From: an uncultured Eubacteriales bacterium
GTDB lineage: Bacteria > Bacillota > Clostridia > Oscillospirales > Acutalibacteraceae
Direction: 5' to 3'
Length of the DNA: 64,000 nt
Assembly: GCA_900540085.1 (NCBI GenBank)
Contig: UQEU01000003.1
Coordinates: 139,454-203,453, forward strand
The position numbers were made by a program, and so were the translations under genes. Of this stretch, positions 1 to 7,046 are shown piece after piece. The notes beneath the pieces were generated by a model, which did no database searches, had not been told where the DNA came from, and saw only the letters and a program-made list of their open reading frames with translations. Position 1 is the first letter of the stretch. Each line of letters opens with the position of its first letter.

Positions 1-122
1 GTAATAACGGCAACCTTTTTAGCATTTGTAATTTTACTTATATAACTTCCGCACGAATTAATAATATTTCTTTCAATTAAAATTTCGTACGGCTTTTGAA
101 CATTTACAACAAGTTTTTTCAT
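1..122 (-). CDS. aroB: 3-dehydroquinate synthase, N-terminal part (cut by window edge)
   Basis: The first 40 codons of a minus-strand gene run off the left edge. The translation starts MKKLVVNVQKPYEILIERN and continues through a stretch ending KKVAVIT, which matches the N-terminal strand and nucleotide-binding start of AroB, the second shikimate-pathway enzyme (DAHP to 3-dehydroquinate, NAD and a divalent metal). Its ATG shares one base with the tyrA stop codon (TGATG), so the two genes are translationally coupled in an aromatic amino acid operon. The call rests on the short N-terminus plus the tyrA neighbour; catalytic residues lie outside the window. Confidence 0.75.
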   Translation of the reverse strand, partial: MKKLVVNVQKPYEILIERNIINSCGSYISKITNAKKVAVI

Positions 123-946
123 CAACCGATTTCCTCTTTTATTGAATTTCCTTTTGCCAAAAGGTCGTGCAGTTTTTTGCTGTCATTTAAAATCAAAGCC
201 GACTTAAACAAACTCAAATTGTCTATCAATTCATCTATTTCAGCACACAAATTTTCACTGTTGTCGGCAAAAAGTTCAGTCCACATATCTGCATTTATTT
301 TAGCAACACGGGAAACATCTCTGTAACTTCCCGCACTGAAACCGGAATGAAACGGTGCTCTCGGGCTTAAAATATAACTGCACGCAAGAACATGGGCAAT
401 CTGTGAAGTGTACGCTATCATCTCGTCGTGATGTTCGGGAGTTGTAACGACAACTCTTGCAAATTTCATTTCATCTGCAAGTTTTTTAAGAGTTGACAAA
501 GCGTTTTCGTCGTTTAAAGTCGGAGTGAAAATGAAACTTGCTTTTTCAAAAAGATTGTCAAGACTGCTTGCGTATCCGCTGACTTCTCTGCCTGCCATCG
601 GATGTCCGCCTATAAAAGTAAAGTTAAGTTGTTCCTTTTCAAGTTCTCGGCAAATTTTTGTTTTAATACCGCACGAATCGGTTACAATACTGCCTTTTTT
701 GAACAAATCTTTATATTTTAAAATCAACGGTACAATACCGTCGGGATAAATATTTACAATTGTAATATCGGCTTTCGGAATTAAATCTTCAAGTTCTCCG
801 TACTCGTCAATTACTCCGTCGGCGTACGCAGTTTTCATAACACTCTGCGTTCTGTTCCAACCCATTACATAGTGAGATGTATTTTTTTGAAGTGTTTTTG
901 CAAGACTTGCACCTATTAAACCGAGACCTATTACGAGTATTTTCAT
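122..946 (-). CDS. tyrA: Prephenate dehydrogenase
   Basis: This 274-aa protein oxidises and decarboxylates prephenate to 4-hydroxyphenylpyruvate in tyrosine synthesis. The N-terminal Rossmann fold is clear from GLGLIGAS (GxGxxG) after the first strand, and GGHPMAGRE and the following SAGSYRDVSRVA segment are typical of the prephenate-binding helical domain. A reading seven codons longer exists, but the GGTGG ribosome-binding site sits 7 nt before the ATG at 946, which also gives the usual MKILVIG start. No ACT domain is visible, so feedback control through that module is not expected. It is followed by aroB with a 1-nt overlap. Confidence 0.9.
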   Translation of the reverse strand: MKILVIGLGLIGASLAKTLQKNTSHYVMGWNRTQSVMKTAYADGVIDEYGELEDLIPKADITIVNIYPDGIVPLILKYKDLFKKGSIVTDSCGIKTKICRELEKEQLNFTFIGGHPMAGREVSGYASSLDNLFEKASFIFTPTLNDENALSTLKKLADEMKFARVVVTTPEHHDEMIAYTSQIAHVLACSYILSPRAPFHSGFSAGSYRDVSRVAKINADMWTELFADNSENLCAEIDELIDNLSLFKSALILNDSKKLHDLLAKGNSIKEEIG

Positions 947-975
947 ATTTATACCACCTATGAACAATTATTTAT

Positions 976-1004
976 ATAATAATATAAATTATAAAATAAG
1001 TCAA
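976..1004 (-). promoter_or_regulatory. Sigma-A type promoter of tyrA-aroB
   Basis: Read on the minus strand, TTGACT (999-1004) and TATTAT (976-981) are separated by exactly 17 nt, about 30 nt upstream of the tyrA start. Confidence 0.6.
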
Positions 1005-1064
1005 TAAAGCATTAAATAATTAAACTAATCGGCAACATATTTTCAATATAAACATAAAAACAAA

Positions 1065-1096
1065 AAAGGCAGTCTTATTAAAACAAGACTGCCTTT
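1065..1096 (-). terminator. Intrinsic terminator of the lipoprotein gene
   Basis: A 12-bp perfect stem (AAAGGCAGTCTT / AAGACTGCCTTT, 8-nt loop) lies 5 nt past the stop codon at 1101 and is followed on the minus strand by a T-run. Confidence 0.85.
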
Positions 1097-1100
1097 CAAA

Positions 1101-1772
1101 TTATTCGGGTTGCTTTACTAAAACCACATTTTCACCGTCAATCAATTTACCGTCCATATCGTATGTACCCGTAATTGTCAGAGTATCTCCTTCAAGTGTA
1201 AATGTTTCGTATCCCTTGCCCTCATCTTCATTATCAAAGTATATTTTATCTCCTCTTGCGTCAAAAAAGGACTTTTCTTCATTTTTCTCATTTTCTTTTT
1301 TTAAATCTTCAACAGACTCTTTAATAAATTCATCAAGTTCCATTTCTTCATACAAAGCGTTTCTTAATGTTGTCTTTTCAACTTCTTTGTAATACTCGTC
1401 AAACTGTTTTCTCGTCAATCCCTCTTTTTCAGCACCTCTGTAATATGCCTCTTCCATAAGGTCAAGAAATTCTTCCGATTTAGCAGTCAAATCTTTTTCA
1501 AATTTTTCCGTATCAATGGTAATTTTGCAATTATTATCTTCATCAACTACATAGTACATATCAATAATAATTTTATTTTCAAAATTTTTCAACATTTCCG
1601 TTACGATTTCATCATCTTTATATTCTTCCTCAAAATCATTTGCAAATGCCTTTTCCTCATAAGACGCTTTCCAAGTTCCCTCAAGTGAAACTCTTTTTTC
1701 ACAACCTGCAAAACAACAGGCTATAATACAAAAACAAAGAATTGCAGAAATAATTTTACTTGCTTTTTTCAT
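1101..1772 (-). CDS. Secreted lipoprotein of unknown function
   Basis: This 223-aa protein has a type II signal peptide: a Lys-rich start (MKKASK), a hydrophobic core, and a lipobox ending F-A-G-C with Cys24 as the lipidated residue. After it comes LEGTW, reminiscent of lipocalin-like or DUF5640-type repeats in clostridial lipoproteins, then a highly charged Glu/Lys-rich helical middle and a C-terminal beta-rich segment. An in-frame start five codons upstream is possible, but the GGGGAG ribosome-binding site favours 1772. It is monocistronic, bounded by its own terminator. The function is not recognisable from sequence. Confidence 0.7.
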   Translation of the reverse strand: MKKASKIISAILCFCIIACCFAGCEKRVSLEGTWKASYEEKAFANDFEEEYKDDEIVTEMLKNFENKIIIDMYYVVDEDNNCKITIDTEKFEKDLTAKSEEFLDLMEEAYYRGAEKEGLTRKQFDEYYKEVEKTTLRNALYEEMELDEFIKESVEDLKKENEKNEEKSFFDARGDKIYFDNEDEGKGYETFTLEGDTLTITGTYDMDGKLIDGENVVLVKQPE

Positions 1773-1863
1773 AAAAACTCCCCCCATTTTTAAATATTAT
1801 TTTGTACAAATATAACAACATATTTTGACAAAATTGTAAACATTTCTGCAAAATAAAAAAACA

Positions 1864-1889
1864 CCTTTGAAAGTTTTAACCTTCAAAGG
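1864..1889 (-). terminator. Intrinsic terminator after the small acidic peptide gene
   Basis: The stem CCTTTGAA / TTCAAAGG (extendable with a central A-T stretch) has T-runs on both strands. On the minus strand it ends the transcript carrying the 45-aa ORF and the upstream surface-protein gene. Confidence 0.75.
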
Positions 1890-1915
1890 CATTTTTATTT
1901 TTTTAAATTGGTAAA

Positions 1916-2053
1916 TTAATATTCATCGTCGTCAAACAAATCACCGTTATGATCCGTCGGGTCGGTGGTGGAAACACCTGTAAGAATATGCTTGTTTTCA
2001 ACAATATTATATTTTCTAACCTCTATTTGAGGTTCTTCATAATATTTTTTCAT
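1916..2053 (-). CDS. 45-aa acidic peptide downstream of the surface-protein pseudogene
   Basis: A short ORF starts MKKYYEEPQIEVRKYNI and ends in an Asp-rich tail (GDLFDDDEY). A strong ribosome-binding site (GGAGGATGAG) lies about 8 nt before the ATG, so translation is likely. It sits 20 nt after the end of the decayed surface protein and just before a terminator, so both were probably on one transcript. The N-terminal pattern K-K-Y-x-x-P-x-I-E-V resembles small anonymous peptides I know from clostridial and Bacteroides genomes, often beside secreted proteins. There is no signal peptide and no cysteine. Function unknown. Confidence 0.6.
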   Translation of the reverse strand: MKKYYEEPQIEVRKYNIVENKHILTGVSTTDPTDHNGDLFDDDEY

Positions 2054-2073
2054 AATATCTCATCCTCCGTTTT

Positions 2074-3897
2074 TTAAAGTATTTCGGAATCTGTTGCCGA
2101 ATATTTAACAAATGTCTTACCGTTCATCTCATATTTAACATAGGAACAATAAGAAACTGTTTCGCCTGCTTTACATCCTACTTTACTGATTACAAACTGA
2201 TTTCCGGCAGTTTGTGTAAACGATTTACATCTGATTACATTTTTACCGTCAACATCACTTAATGTCAATGAAGAAACTTCGCCTTTTGTAAACAAGATAC
2301 CGCATTCAATCATTTCTGCCTCTTGAGGAATATAGTATCTGCCCAACATTGAGATTTTACCTTTAGAAGCAAGTTGGTCTTTGATAACTGCCTGTGAAGT
2401 ATCATTGAAGTTCGTATTTGCGTATCTGATATTTGCCGAAGCTCCGTTTTCATCAACATCTAAATTGCCTACAAAATACAGATTTTTTGTATATCCGTCA
2501 GGATTAAGTTCATTTACGAACTGTTCATCGTAAGCCTTTTTATTTGTAGCGTCAATTTCAATATTCTCGTTTACATGGTAGATAAATTCAGTACCGTAAC
2601 CGAGAAGAACATAGCCGTAATCATTTCCGTTTAAAATTTCCGAAGATGTATAAACGCCTATCCAATAAACAGGAACTTTACTTGTGTATTTAACAACAGA
2701 GTTATAAGCATACTCTTTGGTTGATATTTCTTCCCAATTTTCTACGGAATCCATAACAGAAGCATAGGTAACTGTAAATGTTTCCTGAGCATTTGGCTCG
2801 TAAACTGCTTTTACAACAGTATCGGAATTAACGCTTACTGTATCGCCGATAGCGTGTTTTTCTCCGTTTACTTCATAATTTGAGAAGTTATAGAAAGGAT
2901 AAGCAATAGGTTCAGGAAGTTTATAATTGTCTGCAACATATATTACCGAAGTTACTCTGTTATTGATATTGTTTTGAACCTGAACTCTTGAAGTTATGGT
3001 TTCGCTTGATGCTTCGGTTTTAATTGTTGTGTCGCCCATAACGACAAATGTAAATGTTTCGCCTGAATACTGATACTTAACATCGTGACTTGCAGTTACG
3101 GATTTGTAGCCGATATACCACGCTGTTGCACCGTCTTTTGCAGCAGCAACAACTTCCGTTCCGTAAGGAACTGCCTGAATATCACTTACATTAAATGTAA
3201 TACCTTCGGTGGCAATTATTTTATAATTGATTTTTGAAGATGTAATTTCTGTAATAATATGAGCTGCCGCACTGTCAACATCGTCTTGAGTTTTAAATGC
3301 AGAGCATTTTATAACTTTATTGTTCCAAGAAACATCTTTTACGGCAACTGAATTTTTCAATCCCTCGAGTTTTGAAAAATCATATTCATCTCTGTCAAGT
3401 GAGTCAAGACTTTCAAGTGAAGCGTCAAGTGCTGAAATATCAAGACCTGTTTCAAGTCCGTTTAATACTTCGTCAACTTTTTGTTGTTCAGCGTCTATTT
3501 TGCTCTGTTCAGACAACAATGTTTCATCTCTTTGTTGTTCTGTATAGTTTGCGTAAACAAGTGAAGAAACGGTATCTGCAAGATTTTGAACTGTTGTTGC
3601 CGTAAGAGTAGTCGTACCTAATTGAGCAAGTTCGTCAAGCTTATCTTTTGCTTGTTTTACGGAAGCATCAAGATTTGCAAAACTTGCATAGTATTTTTTC
3701 AGTTGAAGTTCACCAAATGTGCGTTTGAGCTCATCGTTCAACTGTTTCGCATTTTTAGTGTACTTGTCATTTTCGCCCATAGGGTCAAGACTGAGCATAG
3801 CGTCTTTTGCATTTTTATATGCTTCTGCAAAAGGTTGCCAAGTTTCAGGTGTATATTTTTCTGTGCCGTCTTCATTCTTGTTTTCAGAAGCGTATGC
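2074..3897 (-). CDS. Surface-protein pseudogene, C-terminal fragment
   Basis: This open segment follows the TAA at 3898-3900. The first Met is at 3798, so a free-standing product would be about 574 aa without any export signal. The segment begins with a FIVAR-like helical region (YTPETWQPFAEAYKNAKDAM) and a Gln/Lys/Asp-rich coiled stretch, followed by beta-rich repeats such as the one with YEVNGEKHAIGDTVSV, and ends KYSATDSEIL without a sortase motif or membrane anchor. On its own it would stay in the cytoplasm, so it is best read as the tail of the broken gene. Confidence 0.6.
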   Translation of the reverse strand, partial: AYASENKNEDGTEKYTPETWQPFAEAYKNAKDAMLSLDPMGENDKYTKNAKQLNDELKRTFGELQLKKYYASFANLDASVKQAKDKLDELAQLGTTTLTATTVQNLADTVSSLVYANYTEQQRDETLLSEQSKIDAEQQKVDEVLNGLETGLDISALDASLESLDSLDRDEYDFSKLEGLKNSVAVKDVSWNNKVIKCSAFKTQDDVDSAAAHIITEITSSKINYKIIATEGITFNVSDIQAVPYGTEVVAAAKDGATAWYIGYKSVTASHDVKYQYSGETFTFVVMGDTTIKTEASSETITSRVQVQNNINNRVTSVIYVADNYKLPEPIAYPFYNFSNYEVNGEKHAIGDTVSVNSDTVVKAVYEPNAQETFTVTYASVMDSVENWEEISTKEYAYNSVVKYTSKVPVYWIGVYTSSEILNGNDYGYVLLGYGTEFIYHVNENIEIDATNKKAYDEQFVNELNPDGYTKNLYFVGNLDVDENGASANIRYANTNFNDTSQAVIKDQLASKGKISMLGRYYIPQEAEMIECGILFTKGEVSSLTLSDVDGKNVIRCKSFTQTAGNQFVISKVGCKAGETVSYCSYVKYEMNGKTFVKYSATDSEIL

Positions 3898-4149
3898 TTA
3901 AGAAGAAGATGTCATTGTCTTTCTCAAATTTGAATAATCGCAGCCATCTGCAAAAACAAGTTTTTCCGTACAATTTGCATTGTTGATAGCGTCAACTTTT
4001 GCTTTAATGTCCGCACCCATTGTATTTACGGCATTTTCTGTGTCAGAAAAACTAATAGTCATATAGCTTACTGTCGCAGCAGTTTCAATTGCAGTAAGGA
4101 GTGAAATTACCGAATCATACTCAGTATCAGTAACATCTATTTTTTTCAA
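3898..4149 (-). CDS. Surface-protein pseudogene, third fragment
   Basis: An 83-codon open segment (from the first Met, MKKIDVTDTEYDS) encodes a helical part of the ancestral protein. The same frame actually extends upstream to about 4200, where it takes over from the previous fragment after a one-base loss (AYIINGKALTDGIANGLKKID). It ends at a TAA that interrupts a frame continuing directly into the C-terminal fragment. There is no ribosome-binding site before its first Met, so separate translation is unlikely. Confidence 0.5.
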   Translation of the reverse strand: MKKIDVTDTEYDSVISLLTAIETAATVSYMTISFSDTENAVNTMGADIKAKVDAINNANCTEKLVFADGCDYSNLRKTMTSSS

Positions 4150-4826
4150 GCCGTTTGCAATACCGTCTGTGAGAGCTTTACCATTAATAATATATGCAAA
4201 CCTCTGTTGTAGAACTTGCTGTCTTCATGTTGTCTGTTACCGCTTGTAGCCTTTGTGGGACTCAATTCGCCCATAAGGTCTTTGTCTTGGTCATAAACCG
4301 AAATGTTCGGTTCCAATTTTGCAGTGTAATTTTGATTTGCGTCAGGAACGGTACCGTTAAATACAATATAGTTAGATGCAAAGTGCCATGTATTTTTTCC
4401 GTACAAATCTCTGCCGTTATATCCCCAAAGATTTTTACTGTCTGAAGAAAAATCATACTTAGTATTTTCGGAAGTCATACTCCACTTTCCGTTTATTGAA
4501 TGATATGCCCAAGTTTCAGAACCAAAACCGAGTCCGTTACCGTCATCCATTGTAACACCGAACCAGCCTCTGTCTTGGTAACCGTAGAAAACATTTCTGT
4601 TCAAGTTAAAACAAAAAGTAACAGGAGCTCTAAGACTTGTCGTACCGTCATACAACCAAACAAAATTTTTAAGATAAACTTCATTTGTTTGGAACATATA
4701 ATAGTTCTCAATAGTATTTTCAGCCATCTTGTTGTCATTGTTACCTGTCTGGATTGAGCCCGGCTCGGCAAAAATCATACTATCGTCATAATTTGAAGCC
4801 TCTGACTGACCGCTCAGTGAACCCAT
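4146..4826 (-). CDS. Surface-protein pseudogene, second fragment
   Basis: A 226-codon segment encodes the presumed beta-rich ectodomain, full of Trp, Tyr, Asn and Gly (for example DRGWFGVTMDDGNGLGFGSE). I do not recognise the fold. It carries the motif YDQDKDLMGELSPT; a closely similar YDQDK coding stretch is found at the upstream break, forming the 17-bp direct repeat. Its last 20 or so residues (after YNRG) are out of frame with respect to the ancestral protein. Confidence 0.5.
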   Translation of the reverse strand: MGSLSGQSEASNYDDSMIFAEPGSIQTGNNDNKMAENTIENYYMFQTNEVYLKNFVWLYDGTTSLRAPVTFCFNLNRNVFYGYQDRGWFGVTMDDGNGLGFGSETWAYHSINGKWSMTSENTKYDFSSDSKNLWGYNGRDLYGKNTWHFASNYIVFNGTVPDANQNYTAKLEPNISVYDQDKDLMGELSPTKATSGNRQHEDSKFYNRGLHILLMVKLSQTVLQTA

Positions 4827-4848
4827 ATCTATTTGTCTTGGTCATAAA
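4281..4848. repeat. 17-bp direct repeat inside the surface-protein pseudogene
   Basis: TTTGTCTTGGTCATAAA occurs identically at 4281-4297 and 4832-4848 (551 bp apart, not a multiple of three). Both encode YDQDK in one frame. The second copy coincides with the first break in the reading frame, so slippage or recombination between the copies may have caused damage. Confidence 0.7.
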
Positions 4849-5177
4849 GGTTTGCTGACTGTCATCTGACTTGCTTTATAAGCAAGGTCGTTGGCATATT
4901 GTTCTGCTCTTGAACCGTCAGCACCGCCGTAATTTAGCGCATCTCTGTATTGAAGACACTTGTAGTAAGATTTGTATGCTTCTACAAGATTTCTTGAATA
5001 ACCGAGTTCAGAGATTCTTGACATTGTTTCTTCATAACTGTTGATTGCTTTTGTAAGCACATCTTCAGCAACTCTTGTTTTTGCACTTGCAAAAACAGTC
5101 GGAGAAATTGCAAAAGAAGTGATTATCATTATCAAAGCAAGATATAAAGAAATAATTTTTTTAAAATTTTTCTTCAT
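4842..5177 (-). CDS. Surface-protein pseudogene, signal-peptide fragment
   Basis: The first 111 codons carry a classical Sec signal peptide (Lys-rich start, hydrophobic core LYLALIMIITSFAI, cleavage expected after VFA) followed by a helical segment. The start is supported by an AAGGAGGATTT ribosome-binding site that is present twice because of an 18-bp tandem duplication. The piece ends in the first premature stop. If transcribed it would yield a short secreted helical peptide. Confidence 0.55.
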   Translation of the reverse strand: MKKNFKKIISLYLALIMIITSFAISPTVFASAKTRVAEDVLTKAINSYEETMSRISELGYSRNLVEAYKSYYKCLQYRDALNYGGADGSRAEQYANDLAYKASQMTVSKPL

Positions 5178-5211
5178 TATTAAATCCTCCTTAATTATTA
5201 AATCCTCCTTA
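5176..5211. repeat. 18-bp tandem duplication covering the ribosome-binding site
   Basis: ATTATTAAATCCTCCTTA is present twice in direct succession (5176-5193, 5194-5211). Each copy carries the minus-strand AAGGAGG of the surface-protein gene, giving two Shine-Dalgarno sites 18 nt apart; only the proximal one is correctly spaced. Confidence 0.85.
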
Positions 5212-5236
5212 TTTTTTATATCTATACACCTTCATA

Positions 5237-5293
5237 ATACACTTTCAAATACGCTATACACTTTCAAATACGCTATACACTTTCAAATACGCT
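5237..5293. repeat. Three perfect 19-bp tandem repeats
   Basis: ATACACTTTCAAATACGCT is repeated three times without spacers (5237-5255, 5256-5274, 5275-5293), with a degenerate partial copy just before. It lies in the 5-prime region of the surface-protein gene. There is no spacer sequence, so it is not a CRISPR array. Confidence 0.9.
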
Positions 5294-5567
5294 TTGTCAA
5301 TAAATAAACAATACAAAATAAAAAATTATTTACTTTTTTAAAATATGTTCACTTTAAGAATTCAAAAACAAAAAAATAGTCAATATAATATAATGAAATA
5401 TGTAAAACACTATGTAATACAACAATATACAGTCTTCAATAATTTGATTTTAAAAAAGTTGTGATTATTTCAAAGTTTTTACATATTAAATTATATTAAC
5501 TTTTAGCAACTCTTTCCTTACGATTACGTTTGTAATATTTTTAATTTTTTACATAAGCATCCTTTAC

Positions 5568-5624
5568 TGTAAAATTATGCATATTTTACACTAATTTTTA
5601 GCAGTTTTTGTATATTCATACAAA
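5568..5624. promoter_or_regulatory. Candidate operators upstream of argG
   Basis: Two inverted repeats precede the argG promoter: TGTAAAAT / ATTTTACA with a 7-nt centre (5568-5590), and the 18-bp TTTGTATATTCATACAAA (5607-5624), whose 7-bp arms flank ATTC. The 18-bp size equals an ArgR half-operator unit (ARG box), and the genes downstream make arginine, so ArgR binding is a reasonable inference. The rest of 5294-5716 is AT-rich with no other feature that I can support. Confidence 0.4.
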
Positions 5625-5639
5625 TTTTCCCAAAAACTA

Positions 5640-5668
5640 TTGACTGTTTATTCAACAGGAAATATAAT
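5640..5668 (+). promoter_or_regulatory. Sigma-A promoter of argG
   Basis: TTGACT (5640-5645), 17-nt spacer, TATAAT (5663-5668). It lies about 50 nt before the argG start and 15 nt after the second palindrome. Confidence 0.8.
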
Positions 5669-5716
5669 GATGAGGAAATCTAAACAAAACACCCATAACG
5701 GAAGGAGAAATTTAAA

Positions 5717-6931
5717 ATGAAAGAAATCAAAAAAGTTGTTTTAGCATATTCGGGAGGTCTTGATACAAGCATCATCATTCCATGGCTTAAAGAAAACTAC
5801 AACAACTGTGAAGTTATCGCAGTCAGCGGAGATGTAGGACAAGGTACAGAACTTGACGGACTTGAAGAAAAAGCAATCAAAACAGGTGCAAGCAAACTTT
5901 ACATAGAAGACTTAAATAAAACATTTATAGAAGACTATGTTTTCCCGAGCGTACAGGCAGGCGCTGTATATGAAGGTCAGTATTTACTCGGTACGGCATT
6001 TGCCCGTCCCATTATTGCAAAACGAATTGTTGAAATAGCAAAAGCAGAGGGTGCAGACGCAATCTGTCACGGTTGTACGGGAAAAGGAAACGACCAAGTT
6101 CGTTTTGAACTTGCAATTAAAGCATTCGCTCCTGAAATGGAAATCATCGCTCCGTGGCGTATTTGGGACATAAAGAGCCGTGAAGAAGAAATCGAGTATG
6201 CAGAAGCACACAACATTCCTCTTAAAATAAATCGTGAAACAAACTATTCAAAAGACAAAAACTTATGGCATCTGAGCCACGAAGGTCTTGACCTTGAAGA
6301 CCCGATGAATGAGCCGAAATACGACGAAATTCTTGAAATGGGCGTGTCTCCCGAAAAAGCACCCGACAAGGCAACTTATATCACACTACACTTTGAAAAA
6401 GGTATTCCGACAGCCATTGACGGCGTTGAAATGGACGGAGTTGAACTTGTAAAGAAACTCAACGAACTTGGCGGTGCAAACGGCTGCGGTATTGTAGATA
6501 TGGTAGAAAACCGTCTTGTAGGTATGAAATCTCGTGGCGTATATGAAACTCCGGGCGGTTCAATTCTCTACAAAGCACACGAAACACTTGAACAAATCTG
6601 TTTGGACCGTGAAACACAACACTATAAAGCACTTGTTGCAAACAAATTTGCAGAACTTGTATATTTCGGTCAATGGTTCACTCCTTTGCGTGAAGCAATT
6701 TCAGCTTTTGTAACAGAAACACAAAAGACAGTAACAGGCGATGTAAAAATCAAACTTTATAAAGGCAACATTATCAATGTAGGCGTAAGTTCTCCGTACT
6801 CTCTTTACAGTGAAGACTTTGCCACATTTGATGAGGATGAAGTATATAACCAAAAAGACAGTGAAGGATTTATCAATCTTTTCGGTCTTCCTCTCAAAGT
6901 TAAAGCAATGCTTGACAATAATAAAATGTAA
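5717..6931 (+). CDS. argG: Argininosuccinate synthase
   Basis: This 404-aa cytoplasmic enzyme ligates citrulline and aspartate with ATP to give argininosuccinate. The N-terminal PP-loop AYSGGLDTS (residues 10-18) binds ATP; HGCTGKGNDQVRFE and APWRIWD are family signatures of the synthetase domain. The length is normal for bacterial ArgG. The start is set by AAGGAGAAA 8-9 nt before the ATG. It is followed after 115 nt by argH, with no terminator between, so the two last steps of arginine synthesis are probably co-transcribed from the promoter at 5640. The encoded carbamoyl-phosphate and ornithine steps are not in this window. Confidence 0.97.
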   Translation: MKEIKKVVLAYSGGLDTSIIIPWLKENYNNCEVIAVSGDVGQGTELDGLEEKAIKTGASKLYIEDLNKTFIEDYVFPSVQAGAVYEGQYLLGTAFARPIIAKRIVEIAKAEGADAICHGCTGKGNDQVRFELAIKAFAPEMEIIAPWRIWDIKSREEEIEYAEAHNIPLKINRETNYSKDKNLWHLSHEGLDLEDPMNEPKYDEILEMGVSPEKAPDKATYITLHFEKGIPTAIDGVEMDGVELVKKLNELGGANGCGIVDMVENRLVGMKSRGVYETPGGSILYKAHETLEQICLDRETQHYKALVANKFAELVYFGQWFTPLREAISAFVTETQKTVTGDVKIKLYKGNIINVGVSSPYSLYSEDFATFDEDEVYNQKDSEGFINLFGLPLKVKAMLDNNKM

Positions 6932-7046
6932 ATCTAATTTAACTTAAATATCATTAAATCTTATATGCTATATTAATTTTAATTTCTATTATTTAATATA
7001 AAAATAATACATTATAATAATACAAACTGACACACGAGGTAATCCT

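Larger units (their letters stand above)
2074..5177 (-). pseudogene. Decayed gene for a large secreted surface protein (about 1,030 codons)
   Basis: Read from 5177 downward, four reading-frame pieces join into one protein: a signal peptide, a beta-rich ectodomain, helical FIVAR-like segments and C-terminal beta repeats. The breaks are visible. Near 4832-4848 the frame slips twice around a YDQDK segment, leaving an in-frame TGA at 4842-4844. Near 4200 one base is missing, so NRG-AYIINGKALTDG changes frame. At 3898-3900 a TAA interrupts an otherwise continuous frame (SSS-stop-AYASENKNEDG). A 17-bp direct repeat (TTTGTCTTGGTCATAAA) occurs at 4281-4297 and 4832-4848. Three independent lesions argue against a single sequencing error, and neighbouring genes are intact. 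Confidence 0.8.

Noticed and set aside
1..122. aroB as a truncated pseudogene
   Set aside because: It simply runs off the window edge; the frame is open.
5237..5293. Tandem repeats as a CRISPR array
   Set aside because: Units are directly joined with no spacers and no cas genes are near.
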